A stretch of DNA of 37,339 bases, from positions 1 to 37,339 of the IMG/VR virus record IMGVR_UViG_3300047178_000060, one strand, 5' to 3'. Under the pieces are notes generated by a model. The model saw only the letters and a list, made by a program, of their open reading frames with translations. It made no database searches and was not told the origin of the DNA. Origin of the DNA: a virus. Of this stretch, positions 15,304 to 23,946 are shown piece by piece. A program made the position numbers and the translations under genes. Position 1 is the stretch's first letter, and each line of letters starts with the position of its first letter.

Positions 15304-16184
15304 TATGCGAACACCGGAAAACGGTAATTATCGAGCAGGTCCGCAATCTCCGCCGGCAGGTTACCGTCCGGGCTAGGATTAACCCAGAACTTCGTGCTGC
15401 CCATCTGCCCGGTGGCCTGCTCCATAACCGACGGATCACGCCCCCGCGCCCACCAGTCGCGCTTGACCATCCGCGAGCAAGCGTCGTCAACATCGCTCGG
15501 AATGGTCGCAAACCCGGCCTGATACACCACCGTGGTCTGGAACGGCAGCCAGGGGATCGGCAGGCCGGTGCTCTCGCTCAGCCGGATCAACTGGCTGTTG
15601 GCGAGGTCCACCATGAAATCCACACCTTGGACATAGGTGGTGGCGATTTCATTTTGCGTCACCACCACCGAGCTCACGCTCACCAGCGGCAGCTTGCTGA
15701 GCTGCAGCACCTGCAACCCCTGTCGGATCTGCCACGGATACGGCCCGCGCAGAAAATTGAACTGATCCTGAATCGTCTCAATCGGAAATTGCCGGTTGCA
15801 ATATTTCTGGATGGCAGCACTGGAGAGCGTAATCCGCCGCGCCAGAAACGCATCCGCCGTCGCATCAACATTGAACAGGATCGAGGACCCGGCAGGCACG
15901 TCACCCAGCACGGCGGCACTCATGGTCACGGTATTGGGCCCCACCAGCTGCACGGTGGCGCCGGGCGGGATATTCAGCCCCACCACATTCTGCCCCTTGG
16001 CAATGCCATAGGTCGAGGCGAACGGCAGCACGGTGCCGGACGCCGCATCCTGGCTGGTGGTGAACGCCGTACCCGCGTTGATGTTCAGATCCGTCTTGAT
16101 GTCCGCAAGCGAGGCAAGATCATACGCCGCACCCGTAGCGCCCGCCTGGGCGGGCGTGACGACGGTGGTGATAATGTCGAGCAT
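15303..16184 (-). CDS. Head-tail connector (gp6-like) with inserted beta module
   Basis: A 293-residue head-tail connector. The C-terminal two thirds look like the gp6-type adaptor (AFLARRITLSSAAIQKYCNRQFPIETIQDQF..., a GVDFMVDLANSQLIRLSESTG strand region, and DVDDACSRMVKRDWWARGRDPSVMEQATG helices). The N-terminal region is interrupted by residues about 43-110, a Gly/Val-rich segment (GTVLPFASTYGIAKGQNVVG..., GPNTVTMSAAVLGDVPAGSSILF) that resembles the insertion in the major tail protein. It likely binds under the portal; the insert may sit on the outside of the neck. Confidence 0.8.
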   Translation of the reverse strand: MLDIITTVVTPAQAGATGAAYDLASLADIKTDLNINAGTAFTTSQDAASGTVLPFASTYGIAKGQNVVGLNIPPGATVQLVGPNTVTMSAAVLGDVPAGSSILFNVDATADAFLARRITLSSAAIQKYCNRQFPIETIQDQFNFLRGPYPWQIRQGLQVLQLSKLPLVSVSSVVVTQNEIATTYVQGVDFMVDLANSQLIRLSESTGLPIPWLPFQTTVVYQAGFATIPSDVDDACSRMVKRDWWARGRDPSVMEQATGQMGSTKFWVNPSPDGNLPAEIADLLDNYRFPVFA

Positions 16185-16188
16185 GGGC

Positions 16189-16551
16189 TCAGAACAGCGT
16201 CGTCAGCGCAAGCTGGAGCGTTGCCAGGGCGGCCTGATTCACCGGCGAGGACAAAGTACCCGAACGGATTTTGAAGCAGTTCACAGCCCGCCACAGCGTC
16301 GGATCGAGCGTCAAATAATGACCTGCCTGCACCGGATACACGAGCGAACCCGAGATAGAGTCCATCTCGTAAAAATTGCCACTGACGCCGCCATCAATCG
16401 CCACCTGAAACGATAACGATGCAGCGGTCCAGCTCGCCGGAAGCAAGATGCCATGCAGAGTCAACGCACCGGTCACGATCGCACCGCTCAGCGACTGCCC
16501 CGCGGCGATCGTCGCCGGCGTAAAACCAGAACCCGATGCATTAACTGGCAC
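16189..16551 (-). CDS. Hypothetical structural protein of the head-neck cluster
   Basis: A 120-residue Ala/Ser/Thr/Gly-rich protein (MPVNASGSGFTPATIAAGQS...) with predicted beta content (LSFQVAIDGGVSGNFYEM, GHYLTLDPTLWRAVNCFKIRSG) and no signal peptide. It sits directly before the connector gene (four-base gap) and after the 162-residue structural protein. A capsid decoration or neck role is plausible from position; no family was recognised. Confidence 0.62.
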   Translation of the reverse strand: MPVNASGSGFTPATIAAGQSLSGAIVTGALTLHGILLPASWTAASLSFQVAIDGGVSGNFYEMDSISGSLVYPVQAGHYLTLDPTLWRAVNCFKIRSGTLSSPVNQAALATLQLALTTLF

Positions 16552-16579
16552 TGCACATCTCCATCATCAACATTCAGGC

Positions 16580-16603
16580 GGCCAGGCGCGGTTGCACCTG
16601 GCC
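16580..16603. other. Inverted repeat between two structural genes
   Basis: GGCCAGG and CCTGGCC form a perfect 7-bp stem around a 10-base loop in the 70-bp gap between two structural genes. No T-run follows on the minus strand. It may be an RNA-stability stem that adjusts expression of the genes after the capsid block. Confidence 0.45.
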
Positions 16604-16621
16604 GTAGTCATCAGCAGCCTA

Positions 16622-17110
16622 TCAGTTGCTGTAGGTCGTCGGCGGCGTGGTGCCGGGGTAATCGGTGAGCAGATAGAGTGTGGCTTCCGTGATGTTCGCC
16701 GCATTGGACGCGCTGGTGGTGATCGCGATGCTGCGAAACCCATTCTGAATATCCATGCACGCTTCGGGCAGGATCTCAAAAATCACCATCTTGTCGGCAA
16801 TCGTGGCGTCGGTGGTGAAGCTGTTGGCCGCCGTCTGAACCACCAGCGCATCGCTGGCGGCGGTGGCATCGTTCAGCCAGATCGGCGTCGAAGCGAGAAG
16901 CCCTTTCGCGCCGGTGCCGGACACGTCCTGGCCCTGCGTGATCGTCAGCGTCACCGGCGCGGCGTTGCCCTGATTGATCCGGCAAACCACATACGCCTTA
17001 TCCACCGAACGGATATTGCGGAACGCGGAGGTGCGCCCGGCCGCGTCGGCCGCCGGCGGCAGCAGGGAGACCGGCGGGAGCATGGAGGGGAGAGAAAACT
17101 GCTTACCCAT
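16622..17110 (-). CDS. Hypothetical virion protein downstream of the capsid gene
   Basis: A 162-residue protein with regular beta-strand alternation (SVDKAYVVCRINQGNAAPVTLTITQGQDVSGTGAKG..., TDATIADKMVIFEILPEACMDIQNGFRSIAITTS). It lies immediately after the major capsid gene and before the connector genes, a position of capsid decoration (stabilising) proteins in HK97-like phages. No sequence family is recognised with confidence. Its gene is separated from the capsid gene by a 29-bp perfect palindrome, so it may be expressed at a lower level. Confidence 0.68.
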   Translation of the reverse strand: MGKQFSLPSMLPPVSLLPPAADAAGRTSAFRNIRSVDKAYVVCRINQGNAAPVTLTITQGQDVSGTGAKGLLASTPIWLNDATAASDALVVQTAANSFTTDATIADKMVIFEILPEACMDIQNGFRSIAITTSASNAANITEATLYLLTDYPGTTPPTTYSN

Positions 17111-17145
17111 GTCGAAAATTTCCTTATTGATGAAACCCAGAAAGC

Positions 17146-17174
17146 CGCCTGAGCGAACGCCGTTCGCTCAGGCG
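17146..17174 (-). terminator. 29-bp palindrome after the capsid gene; palindrome copy 3
   Basis: A perfect odd palindrome with two 14-bp arms (CGCCTGAGCGAACG, then its complement) around a central C, eight bases after the capsid stop. The minus-strand RNA would form a very stable stem followed by GGCTTTCTGGG, only a weak U-rich tail, so partial termination or 3'-end protection of the capsid mRNA is more likely than full stop. Its core is one of the ten GAACG-S-CGTTC copies. Confidence 0.65.
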
Positions 17175-17181
17175 CAGCGGA

Positions 17182-18570
17182 TTAGCGATTCTGCAGGGTG
17201 ACGAACGGGCTCTTGAGCGTGGAACCCTTGAACGGGGTGAGCGGCGCGTACCACATCGGCCGGCCATCGACGCGATAGGTAATGCGGAACACCATCTCGT
17301 CGGTGAGGAAGGCGACGTGCATGCTGGTCTGGGCGTTGATGCCGCCCTTATCGACGAGCTGGTACTGGCTCAGGTCGGCAAGGATGATATCGCCCTCGCT
17401 GCTCAGCGCCGAGTTATATTCGGTCGGGATGATCGGCCGGCCGAACAGGGTGGCGTAGGGCGAGCCGGACACGCCGCCGGGCGGCATGAACACCAGCGCA
17501 CCGCCGGCGGTGGACACCGGCTGGTTGAGGGCGAACAGCTGCGGCTCGATTTCCTGGTTGATGAACCAGACCGAATTCTTCCGGCTGCGGATCCAGCACT
17601 GGCTCCACATCTGCTCGATGTTGGCGAGCAGGATCGTGCCGCTCGCCTGGCCGGCTGTTTTGGCAACGGTGACCCGGCCCGGCGATTTCAGAATGCCGAG
17701 CGGCTGGCCCACGCCAGTGCCTTCGACGATCGCATCCTCGGTCATGAACATGACTTCTTCCGAGAAGGCAGTCGCGGCGATGGAGGTCAGCGCCGTGGAA
17801 TCCTGCAGCAGCTCGTCCGTCATATACATTACGGACATCAGCTTTTTCAGGCTGAAATCTACCTCGCGGAATTTCGGCTTGGTGCCACCGGGGTTCTGGC
17901 CTTCACCGACCCAGTAGGACTGCACACCACCCCACCGGCTACCGGTCGCGCGGCTGGTTTCATCGATCGCTTTGATCTTCACGCCGTTGGAATTCTCGCC
18001 GATTGGCAGACGGTTCACGCGGCCCAGCACGTCGCCCATATTGTGTGCCAGCATGAAAATCGCCTGCGCAAAATCGGTCTGTACCAGGAAGCCGCCGCCA
18101 GTCGGATCGACTTCACCCGCGCCCGTCGGCGCGCGCACCAGGCGGCGATCAGAGTTTGCGCCGCGGGAGATCGCGTGGTTCGCAATCGCCTGCAGCTGCT
18201 CGCCCAGCCCGCGGAAATGATCCGAGGCGGTCGGCTGAAAGCCCAGGTTGGAGCGAGCAACGCTCAGGTAATCGTCGAAGCCGGCCGGGCGGCCGAGTGC
18301 CCGCATTAGCGAAAAATCCTGCGAAATAACACGGGAGGAATCGAAACGCGTCATGCCAGTCTGTTCGGCCCGCTCCAGCGGGTCCGCACCGGCAGGCCCA
18401 CCCAAAGCGGCGAGCTGCTGTTCAGCCTCTTCGGTGCGCGAAAGCTCGCCGCGCATATCCTCAACTTCGCGCTTTGCCGCGTTATATTTGTCGGCATCAG
18501 CAACGAGAGTCATCAGGTTTTCAGTCGCCCGAGCAATTGCCTGGCGCAGTTCAAGTGTCCGCTTGCTCAT
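17182..18570 (-). CDS. Major capsid protein (HK97 fold)
   Basis: A 462-residue HK97-family capsid protein. The first ~110 residues are helical and charged (LRQAIARATENLMTLVADADKYNAAKREVEDMRGELSRTEEAEQQL), the scaffold-like delta domain removed by the protease. The rest shows the family signature: FLVQTDFAQAIFMLAHNMGDVL..., GWxxV-type ASGTILLANIEQMW..., a long C-terminal segment FGRPIIPTEYNSAL..GDIILADLSQYQLVDKGG and final FRITYRVDGRPMWYAPLTPFKG. The ATG at 18570 was chosen because AAGGAAA lies just upstream; an in-frame ATG at 18609 would sit inside the terminator. Flanking RNA hairpins suggest separate control of its mRNA level. Confidence 0.95.
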   Translation of the reverse strand: MSKRTLELRQAIARATENLMTLVADADKYNAAKREVEDMRGELSRTEEAEQQLAALGGPAGADPLERAEQTGMTRFDSSRVISQDFSLMRALGRPAGFDDYLSVARSNLGFQPTASDHFRGLGEQLQAIANHAISRGANSDRRLVRAPTGAGEVDPTGGGFLVQTDFAQAIFMLAHNMGDVLGRVNRLPIGENSNGVKIKAIDETSRATGSRWGGVQSYWVGEGQNPGGTKPKFREVDFSLKKLMSVMYMTDELLQDSTALTSIAATAFSEEVMFMTEDAIVEGTGVGQPLGILKSPGRVTVAKTAGQASGTILLANIEQMWSQCWIRSRKNSVWFINQEIEPQLFALNQPVSTAGGALVFMPPGGVSGSPYATLFGRPIIPTEYNSALSSEGDIILADLSQYQLVDKGGINAQTSMHVAFLTDEMVFRITYRVDGRPMWYAPLTPFKGSTLKSPFVTLQNR

Positions 18571-18591
18571 TTCAATTTCCTTTTGAGAGCA

Positions 18592-18616
18592 TAAAAAAAG
18601 GCACCTCACGGTGCCT
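18592..18616 (-). terminator. Intrinsic terminator directly before the capsid gene
   Basis: On the minus strand AGGCACC, loop GTGA, GGTGCCT is followed directly by seven T. This is a textbook rho-independent terminator between the protease and the capsid gene, with only 22 bases left before the capsid start codon, too little for a separate promoter. Late transcription therefore needs antitermination or partial read-through here. Confidence 0.85.
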
Positions 18617-18650
18617 CAAGATCCACGCCAGTGACGGGGAATTTCGTTGG

Positions 18651-19853
18651 TTAAACCTGGGGTAAAGTCGTCGCCCAAAGATGCAGCGCCTGCGCTTCGC
18701 GCAGCCTGCGCGCATTCGCTTCTGCCTCATCATCGTCCTTGCTCGCCGCTGGTTCGTTGCCCGCCGCATCACAGAGATCAGAGATGGCGCCGCAAGCCTC
18801 GGTGATCTGCTCGACCGCGCTACGCAGCGCAGACTCATTGTCGGCAGAAAGCACCTTGCCAGCCCGTAAAAACCGCTCGACAATTTTAATATTGCTGGCC
18901 GGCGAAGCAGAGCGCTTCCGGCTGATCACTTCCAGGCTGCGCAGCAAACGCTGCGCGGGCGTTGCAGCCGCGGCGATATACGCATCCTGCGCAGCATCGT
19001 CGGCCAGCAGAACCACATCGTCCTGGACCAAGCCGGCGAGCAGCTCGCCAACCTCCTCCTGCGTCATCGCGATCAGTGCGGCACCAAGCAGTTTCAACGC
19101 GGCGAGCAGCTGCTCGGGCACCTCGCTGTCATCGCCCTCATAGTTCTCTTCCCATTGCGATTCCGCGACGAGATAGCCGAGCTCGTTGACCAGATAGGCC
19201 AGACCACAAACGTCATACAGCCCGCGCTTCTTCGCGCCGGCCACGGCGCGCGTTTTCGGTTTACCAATACTCGGCATCTTCGCAGATCTCCGCAATGCTT
19301 GCAGTTCAGCGCGCGACACCATCTCCAGGCCGCCGGTATCGAGCGCGCGCTCCAGCCATTCATGCATTGGCTGGGTATCAATGCCGGCTGCCCGCGCCGT
19401 AACCAATGCCGACGGCATCGCTGGCACCGGCACCTGGCTGACCTCGAGGAGCTCCTGCTTGAGGAAATCGATGCCGCCCGCACGCCCCTTGTCCTGGCTG
19501 AACCGATACTCGATCGGCATCCACGACACGGACGTGGCGTTCAAAAATCCGCCCCGCACCATCTGGTAGACGGTATCGGCGAACGGATAGGCATCGCGCT
19601 CCAAATACTCGACATCGCCCATCAGCTTGCCGCCGCGCACGCCAACATCCACCACCTTGCCGATTGGCAGTTGGCTCGCATCATGTGCCCACAAAAACAC
19701 AGGATTGCGCAGGTAGTTATCCAACTGCCAGCCCGCCGTGGCGATGGTGTGATTATCCCGCGCCACTGAATCGTCGCTGAACATATAACGGATGATCCGC
19801 CCGTTATCGTTCGGCTCCGGCGTCGCTGTGCTTGCCCTCAGAAATTTTTGCAT
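18651..19853 (-). CDS. Prohead protease with long C-terminal extension
   Basis: A 400-residue protein with an HK97-family (S78-like) prohead protease domain in the first ~155 residues: H57 in FLWAHD, the serine in NATSVSW (S108/S110), and the EVSQVPVPAMP motif after it. It cuts the capsid delta domain during maturation. The C-terminal 245 residues form an Ala/Glu/Asp-rich helical extension that could serve as scaffold or be self-removed. The ATG at 19853 follows a GAGGGGCAG ribosome site, while an in-frame ATG at 19919 would overlap the portal gene by 59 bases without such a site. Confidence 0.9.
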   Translation of the reverse strand: MQKFLRASTATPEPNDNGRIIRYMFSDDSVARDNHTIATAGWQLDNYLRNPVFLWAHDASQLPIGKVVDVGVRGGKLMGDVEYLERDAYPFADTVYQMVRGGFLNATSVSWMPIEYRFSQDKGRAGGIDFLKQELLEVSQVPVPAMPSALVTARAAGIDTQPMHEWLERALDTGGLEMVSRAELQALRRSAKMPSIGKPKTRAVAGAKKRGLYDVCGLAYLVNELGYLVAESQWEENYEGDDSEVPEQLLAALKLLGAALIAMTQEEVGELLAGLVQDDVVLLADDAAQDAYIAAAATPAQRLLRSLEVISRKRSASPASNIKIVERFLRAGKVLSADNESALRSAVEQITEACGAISDLCDAAGNEPAASKDDDEAEANARRLREAQALHLWATTLPQV

Positions 19854-19860
19854 CTGCCCC

Positions 19861-21270
19861 TCAATCGCTCGGCGCTGGATCGCTGCCATCATCCGGCGGG
19901 TTGCCGCCGCCTGCGCCACCCGTGCCTGTCACATCGCTGCCCGGCCCCGCCGGCGGCGCGTTCGGATCAACCGGCGCGTTTGGATCCTGAATGTCCGGTG
20001 TCGGCGTACCGAGGAACACATCGCTGTTCAGCGGCGCCACATTGACCTGCCGCATGATTTCATCGCCGCCCTCGACTGGGTTCATGCCCTCCGAAATCCG
20101 GATCTCGTTTGTCGTCAGCCAGCCGGTCTGGCCGATACGCCACGCCGCGTACCGCGTCATGATGTCCGCGCGTAGAATCTTGTCGAGGTCGAGCTCGACA
20201 AACAGATCATCGCCGAGGTCGAACGTGAACGAAAAGCGCTGCTGAATAATGTCAACATATGACATCAACGTGTTGTTCAGATATTCTTGGCTCTGCTGCA
20301 CGATGTTCGCGCGGCTCACCTTCGAATCCTCGCCGATCATATAGTTTGGAATGCGAAAAATCTTCGCAATATCCGCATTCTGATAATGCCGCGACGCGAT
20401 GAACTGCATGTCCGCGAAGCTCAGCGCCAGGGGCTGCCACTTCAAACCCTCTTCCAGCACCAGCAGTTTGCCGCCATTGGCAAGCCCGGCCTGGTTCTGC
20501 TGCCATGCTTCCTTAATCTGCTTGGCGACTTCCGGCGTGACCTTTTTATCGGTGGTCATGATGCCCGACGGCCGCGCGCCATTGCCGATGGTGCGGCTGG
20601 CGAGCTGCTCCATCGCCGCAGCAAGACCGATCGCTTCCCGCGCCAGAGATATCTTCGACACGCCGAGCAGCCCGTTGCCGGACAGGCCCTTCCAGTGCAA
20701 CACGTCGGCATACGGCACAAACGCCGGCACACTGCGCAGCACCGCGAGCTCGTGCAGCCCGGTACGCGTCACGACGAAGAACAGGTCCCCGCTCGGCGCT
20801 TCCCAGAGCGTTACCTTGTCCGGATTGATCGGCACCAGCATCGTCGGGTCGCCGCGACCATTCCGCAAAATTACCGTGAAGGCATTGCCCCGCAGCATCA
20901 GCGCCGCGACCTGCTGCTGGCAAAACTCATACCATGTCTGCCAATCGTTCGGCCGGCTCAGCAGCGGCACGAGCGGATGATTTTTCACCTTGTCCCGCCC
21001 GCCATCGGAGCGCTTTCGCCACAGCGCCGGCGCCAGCTTGGCGACATCCTCCGACACGATCGACACGCAACCCATCACCGCCGAAACCTGCAGCGCCGTC
21101 TGCTGGTTGATCTGCACGCCGGTCATCGACGGTGAGGAAACCCAATTATCGGTCCACACCCCGGCGTTATCAGACCCTACCGACCCCGACCGGGTGAGCG
21201 TCGGCTCACGGCGCGCAGTGAACGCCATTCGCTCCGGCGCACCCCCGAACACGCGAGAAACCAGCCCCAT
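19861..21270 (-). CDS. Portal protein (HK97 family)
   Basis: A 469-residue HK97-type portal, the dodecameric ring at the capsid vertex through which DNA is packaged. Visible signatures are TALQVSAVMGCVSIVSEDVAKLAPALWRK, HPLVPLLSRPNDWQTWYEF, LRGNAFTVILRNGRG-P-MLVPINPDKV, VLHWKGLSGNGLLGVSKI and the DADIAKIFRIP-like NADIAKIFRIPNYMIGE motif followed by LEQQ-type QSQEYLNNTLMSYV. The C-terminal ~70 residues are Pro/Asp/Gly-rich and probably flexible. It starts eleven bases after the large terminase stop. Confidence 0.95.
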   Translation of the reverse strand: MGLVSRVFGGAPERMAFTARREPTLTRSGSVGSDNAGVWTDNWVSSPSMTGVQINQQTALQVSAVMGCVSIVSEDVAKLAPALWRKRSDGGRDKVKNHPLVPLLSRPNDWQTWYEFCQQQVAALMLRGNAFTVILRNGRGDPTMLVPINPDKVTLWEAPSGDLFFVVTRTGLHELAVLRSVPAFVPYADVLHWKGLSGNGLLGVSKISLAREAIGLAAAMEQLASRTIGNGARPSGIMTTDKKVTPEVAKQIKEAWQQNQAGLANGGKLLVLEEGLKWQPLALSFADMQFIASRHYQNADIAKIFRIPNYMIGEDSKVSRANIVQQSQEYLNNTLMSYVDIIQQRFSFTFDLGDDLFVELDLDKILRADIMTRYAAWRIGQTGWLTTNEIRISEGMNPVEGGDEIMRQVNVAPLNSDVFLGTPTPDIQDPNAPVDPNAPPAGPGSDVTGTGGAGGGNPPDDGSDPAPSD

Positions 21271-21280
21271 GAATGACCCT

Positions 21281-22849
21281 TCAAATTACCAGAATGCCGC
21301 GCGAGATGAAATTATCGCCGTCGTGATTTTGGGTGGCTCGGCCGATCGCCATGATGGCCCCGACCACACCGTCAATTTTATCGCCAGACCGTTCTTTATC
21401 CGGCTTCATGTTCCCGGCCGGATCGGTCCGCATAGCGACGTTCGAAACCATCCAGCGCAGCACTGGCTGACCGCCATGTGCCAGCTGCTGGCCGGCGATC
21501 AATCGCATAAACTCCCGTGTTGGTCCGGCCATCGAAGCCATACCCTGGCGAAACTCAAACATCGGAAATCCTTCGTCCTGCAACTCGATCGCGGTCTGCG
21601 TCGCATTGTAAGGATCATATCCAATGCTCACGATGTCGAATTTCTTACGGTCCTCTTCGAGCACCTCCGTGATCGCGCGATAATCGATCACGTTTCCCTC
21701 GGTGGCGATCAGCGCCTCTTCTTTTCGCCACAGCGGATAAGAGACACCGTCGCGCTTTGCGCGCTTCGCGATATTGTCCTCTGGTACAAAGAAGCGACAC
21801 AGTAGATACCACGGCTGTTCTTCCGTTTCGGGCTCGAAGGCATAGACCAGCGCGGCAACATCGGAGACCGTCGCTAAGTCGAGACCGGCATGGCAGCGTC
21901 GGCCAAGCAGATGCGCCTCAAGCTCCTTCCAACCGATCTCGCCCTCGCAAGCCTTCCACTCCTCGGCACTGATAGCGCGGCTCGCTTGCTCAACCCATTG
22001 GTTGAGATGTAGCTGACGAAAGGTGTTTTCATACGCCTTCATCTCGACAGCTTTCTTCGCCTCTTCGGCGAGATAAGATGCCTTCACGCTCACTCCGTAG
22101 CCGGGATTGGCCTTGCGCCAGCTCTGCTCGAGCTGCCAATCGTCGGCGTTGCCCGCGCCGTAAATGCAAACGAGCAGCGTCGGATCGTCGATAATCCCGG
22201 CCCGCACCTTCAGCGCATATTCATGCATCTGCCAACCGAACGACTTTCGATCATTACCCGCCGTCGTCGCCATGAACTCGATCGGCTGCTGCCGCGCGCC
22301 CTGGCTGGTGTGCAGCACGTCGTACAGGTCGCGGTTTCGGTAGGCGTGAACCTCGTCCATAATCAAGCAAGAGGCGTTGAGACCGTCCTTGGTTTTTGCG
22401 TCGGCCGAGAGAGGCCGAAGCGAAGCGCGCAGCGCACCGCAATAGATTGATTGCTTGAACAGCTCACAATGCTTAGCCAGCTCCGGGCTCGACATGATCA
22501 TGTTGTAGGACTCGTTGAACACGATCCGAGCCTGATTCTTGTCTGTACCAGCAGTGTAGACCTCGCCGCCCTGCTCGCCGTCCCCCAGCAGCGCCAAGAT
22601 GCTGATGCCCGCGCAGAGCGTACTCTTGCCATTCTTACGCGGCAATTCCAGCCAGCAGGTGCGGTAGCGACGTAGCCCGTTGCTGCGCTGTCTGGTTCCG
22701 AAGAACGGTGCGATAATCTCCTTCGCCTGCCAGTCCGCCAGCTTGAAAGGCTGACCAGCGAATTCGCCCTTTGAATGGCGAAGGTAGCGGGGAAAATATT
22801 CAACCGCCTCCTCTGCCACCGCATGATCGAAATAATATGGGTCAGGCAT
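21281..22849 (-). CDS. Terminase large subunit
   Basis: A 522-residue packaging ATPase-nuclease. Visible motifs are the Walker A LPRKNGKST (residues 69-77), Walker B CLIMDEVHAY (161-170, D165/E166), the coupling motif FMATTAG (about 193-199), and the RNase H-like nuclease acidic residues in AGLDLATVSDVAALV, VSIGYDPYNA and GDKIDGVVGAIMA. It translocates DNA into the prohead and cuts the concatemer. Its start overlaps the small terminase by eight bases. The sequence is of the HK97-type / Terminase-1 group; whether packaging is cos or pac type cannot be told from it. Confidence 0.95.
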   Translation of the reverse strand: MPDPYYFDHAVAEEAVEYFPRYLRHSKGEFAGQPFKLADWQAKEIIAPFFGTRQRSNGLRRYRTCWLELPRKNGKSTLCAGISILALLGDGEQGGEVYTAGTDKNQARIVFNESYNMIMSSPELAKHCELFKQSIYCGALRASLRPLSADAKTKDGLNASCLIMDEVHAYRNRDLYDVLHTSQGARQQPIEFMATTAGNDRKSFGWQMHEYALKVRAGIIDDPTLLVCIYGAGNADDWQLEQSWRKANPGYGVSVKASYLAEEAKKAVEMKAYENTFRQLHLNQWVEQASRAISAEEWKACEGEIGWKELEAHLLGRRCHAGLDLATVSDVAALVYAFEPETEEQPWYLLCRFFVPEDNIAKRAKRDGVSYPLWRKEEALIATEGNVIDYRAITEVLEEDRKKFDIVSIGYDPYNATQTAIELQDEGFPMFEFRQGMASMAGPTREFMRLIAGQQLAHGGQPVLRWMVSNVAMRTDPAGNMKPDKERSGDKIDGVVGAIMAIGRATQNHDGDNFISRGILVI

Positions 22850-23396
22850 TCCCGGCGGCCCGCAACGAACCGAGCGGCGAGTCAGATCGAGCTACCGGAA
22901 CGGAAGCGCCATTGCCGCCGCCCTGCAGCGGCAATGGTTGCTGTTCAGGCTGCCTGGTTGCGGCGACAACCGAATGCGCTCGAATCCGGCTGATGGACGT
23001 CATGCCGAACTCTTTCTGCATGTCGCGCATCATCCGCCGGCAATCACGCTCTATGTCCAGCTCCGGCCGCTTGCGCGTATAAGAGCCGTGCTTCGATTCG
23101 ACTGTGTAGGTCAGGCCCTCTTTATCGATGATTGCTTTCGCCGCCTGATAGCGTTTGATCGTCATCACATACATTTCGAAGGCGCTCATATCACTCTGGC
23201 GGAGTAGATTCAGGTTGCCGACCCTGCTGATTTCACGCTTCCAAATCTCACGCTCACCGGCGCTAAGATGCGCGGGCGCCGGAAATTCCTCGACCTCTTG
23301 AGGTGCAGGCGTCGCCGCAGCCTTCGTCAGCTTGCGCTTGCCGGGGTTGCCCTGCGCAATCTTCAGCTCCGTTGATTTCGACTTGCGGCCTCGCAT
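22842..23396 (-). CDS. Terminase small subunit (P27 family)
   Basis: A 184-residue P27-type small terminase. It starts with a basic segment (MRGRKSKSTELKIAQGNPGKRKL), then the helical body HLSAGEREIWKREISRVG..LLRQSDMSAFEMYVMTIKRYQAAK, and the YTRKRPELDIERDCRRMMRDMQKEFGMT block typical of this family. The C-terminal 40 residues are Gly/Gln/Ala-rich. It binds the packaging site and delivers DNA to the large subunit. A GGAAGTGAGAG ribosome site precedes the ATG, and an AT-rich intergenic stretch lies upstream. Confidence 0.92.
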   Translation of the reverse strand: MRGRKSKSTELKIAQGNPGKRKLTKAAATPAPQEVEEFPAPAHLSAGEREIWKREISRVGNLNLLRQSDMSAFEMYVMTIKRYQAAKAIIDKEGLTYTVESKHGSYTRKRPELDIERDCRRMMRDMQKEFGMTSISRIRAHSVVAATRQPEQQPLPLQGGGNGASVPVARSDSPLGSLRAAGNA

Positions 23397-23519
23397 CTCT
23401 CACTTCCAAAAAAAATTAATTCTCCAATTTCGCGGTCATGCACGTGAAATTAAAATGCGGTTGCGAGCGGGTTCAGGCGGTGAAATTTAAACCCCCATCC
23501 CCCACCCCAGGATGGTGTC
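23397..23519. other. Intergenic gap between HNH and terminase genes (possible packaging site)
   Basis: This 123-bp gap holds an A/T-rich stretch (an A8 run and TTAATT), a CACGTG core, and a C-rich tract ending in CCCAGGATGG. Neither a clear sigma-70 promoter nor a terminator was found. Cos sites and terminase-binding sites often lie between HNH and small-terminase genes, so this is the first place to look for the packaging site. Confidence 0.35.
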
Positions 23520-23852
23520 CTACCCCCTGATCCTGCCGCTCGCATTCCACGAATGATCTCGCGAGGTGCGCGCCGAGTGGTGCGGATGACAGAACGGACG
23601 CAGGTTAGACCAACGCAGTCTCAACTCCGGCCTGTCCCGCACAGACTCGATATGATCCACATCCGTCGCCTGCTTGTCGCAGCCCGCTTCGCAGCACATC
23701 GGATGCGCTGCCAAGAACTGCTTGCGCACCGCGCGCCATGCTGCATCATATCCACGCTGTGCCGACGTGCCGCGCTCCCGATCATGCTGCGCCCGCTTGA
23801 CGTCTGATGGCTTCCACCCTGCCGGGCGGTGCGACGGCGGCTTACTCGGCAT
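23520..23852 (-). CDS. HNH endonuclease
   Basis: A 110-residue HNH nuclease. Its core has CCEAGCDKQATDVDHIESVRD (the DH pair), then NLRPFCHPHHSART with the paired Cys/His residues that bind zinc in the beta-beta-alpha metal fold. HNH proteins beside terminase genes in HK97-like phages cooperate with the large terminase in cos cleavage and head morphogenesis. It is the first late gene, directly after a strong terminator that closes the early operon. Confidence 0.92.
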   Translation of the reverse strand: MPSKPPSHRPAGWKPSDVKRAQHDRERGTSAQRGYDAAWRAVRKQFLAAHPMCCEAGCDKQATDVDHIESVRDRPELRLRWSNLRPFCHPHHSARTSRDHSWNASGRIRG

Positions 23853-23865
23853 GGATGATGCACCA

Positions 23866-23902
23866 ATAAAAAGCGCCCGCCAGGATCATCCTGCGGGCGC
23901 TT
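23866..23902 (-). terminator. Strong intrinsic terminator ending the early minus-strand operon
   Basis: On the minus strand AAGCGCCCGC and its complement form a 10-bp stem over an inner AGGAT/ATCCT stem with one unpaired base, followed by five T and ATTG. It separates the early operon (last gene ends at 23947) from the HNH-terminase late operon. Late transcription probably begins or is antiterminated here; the 44 bases between the gene end and the stem show no clear promoter. Confidence 0.88.
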
Positions 23903-23946
23903 GTGTAACTATTCTAGGCCGATCTATCCAATAACGTGGTGAAGCG

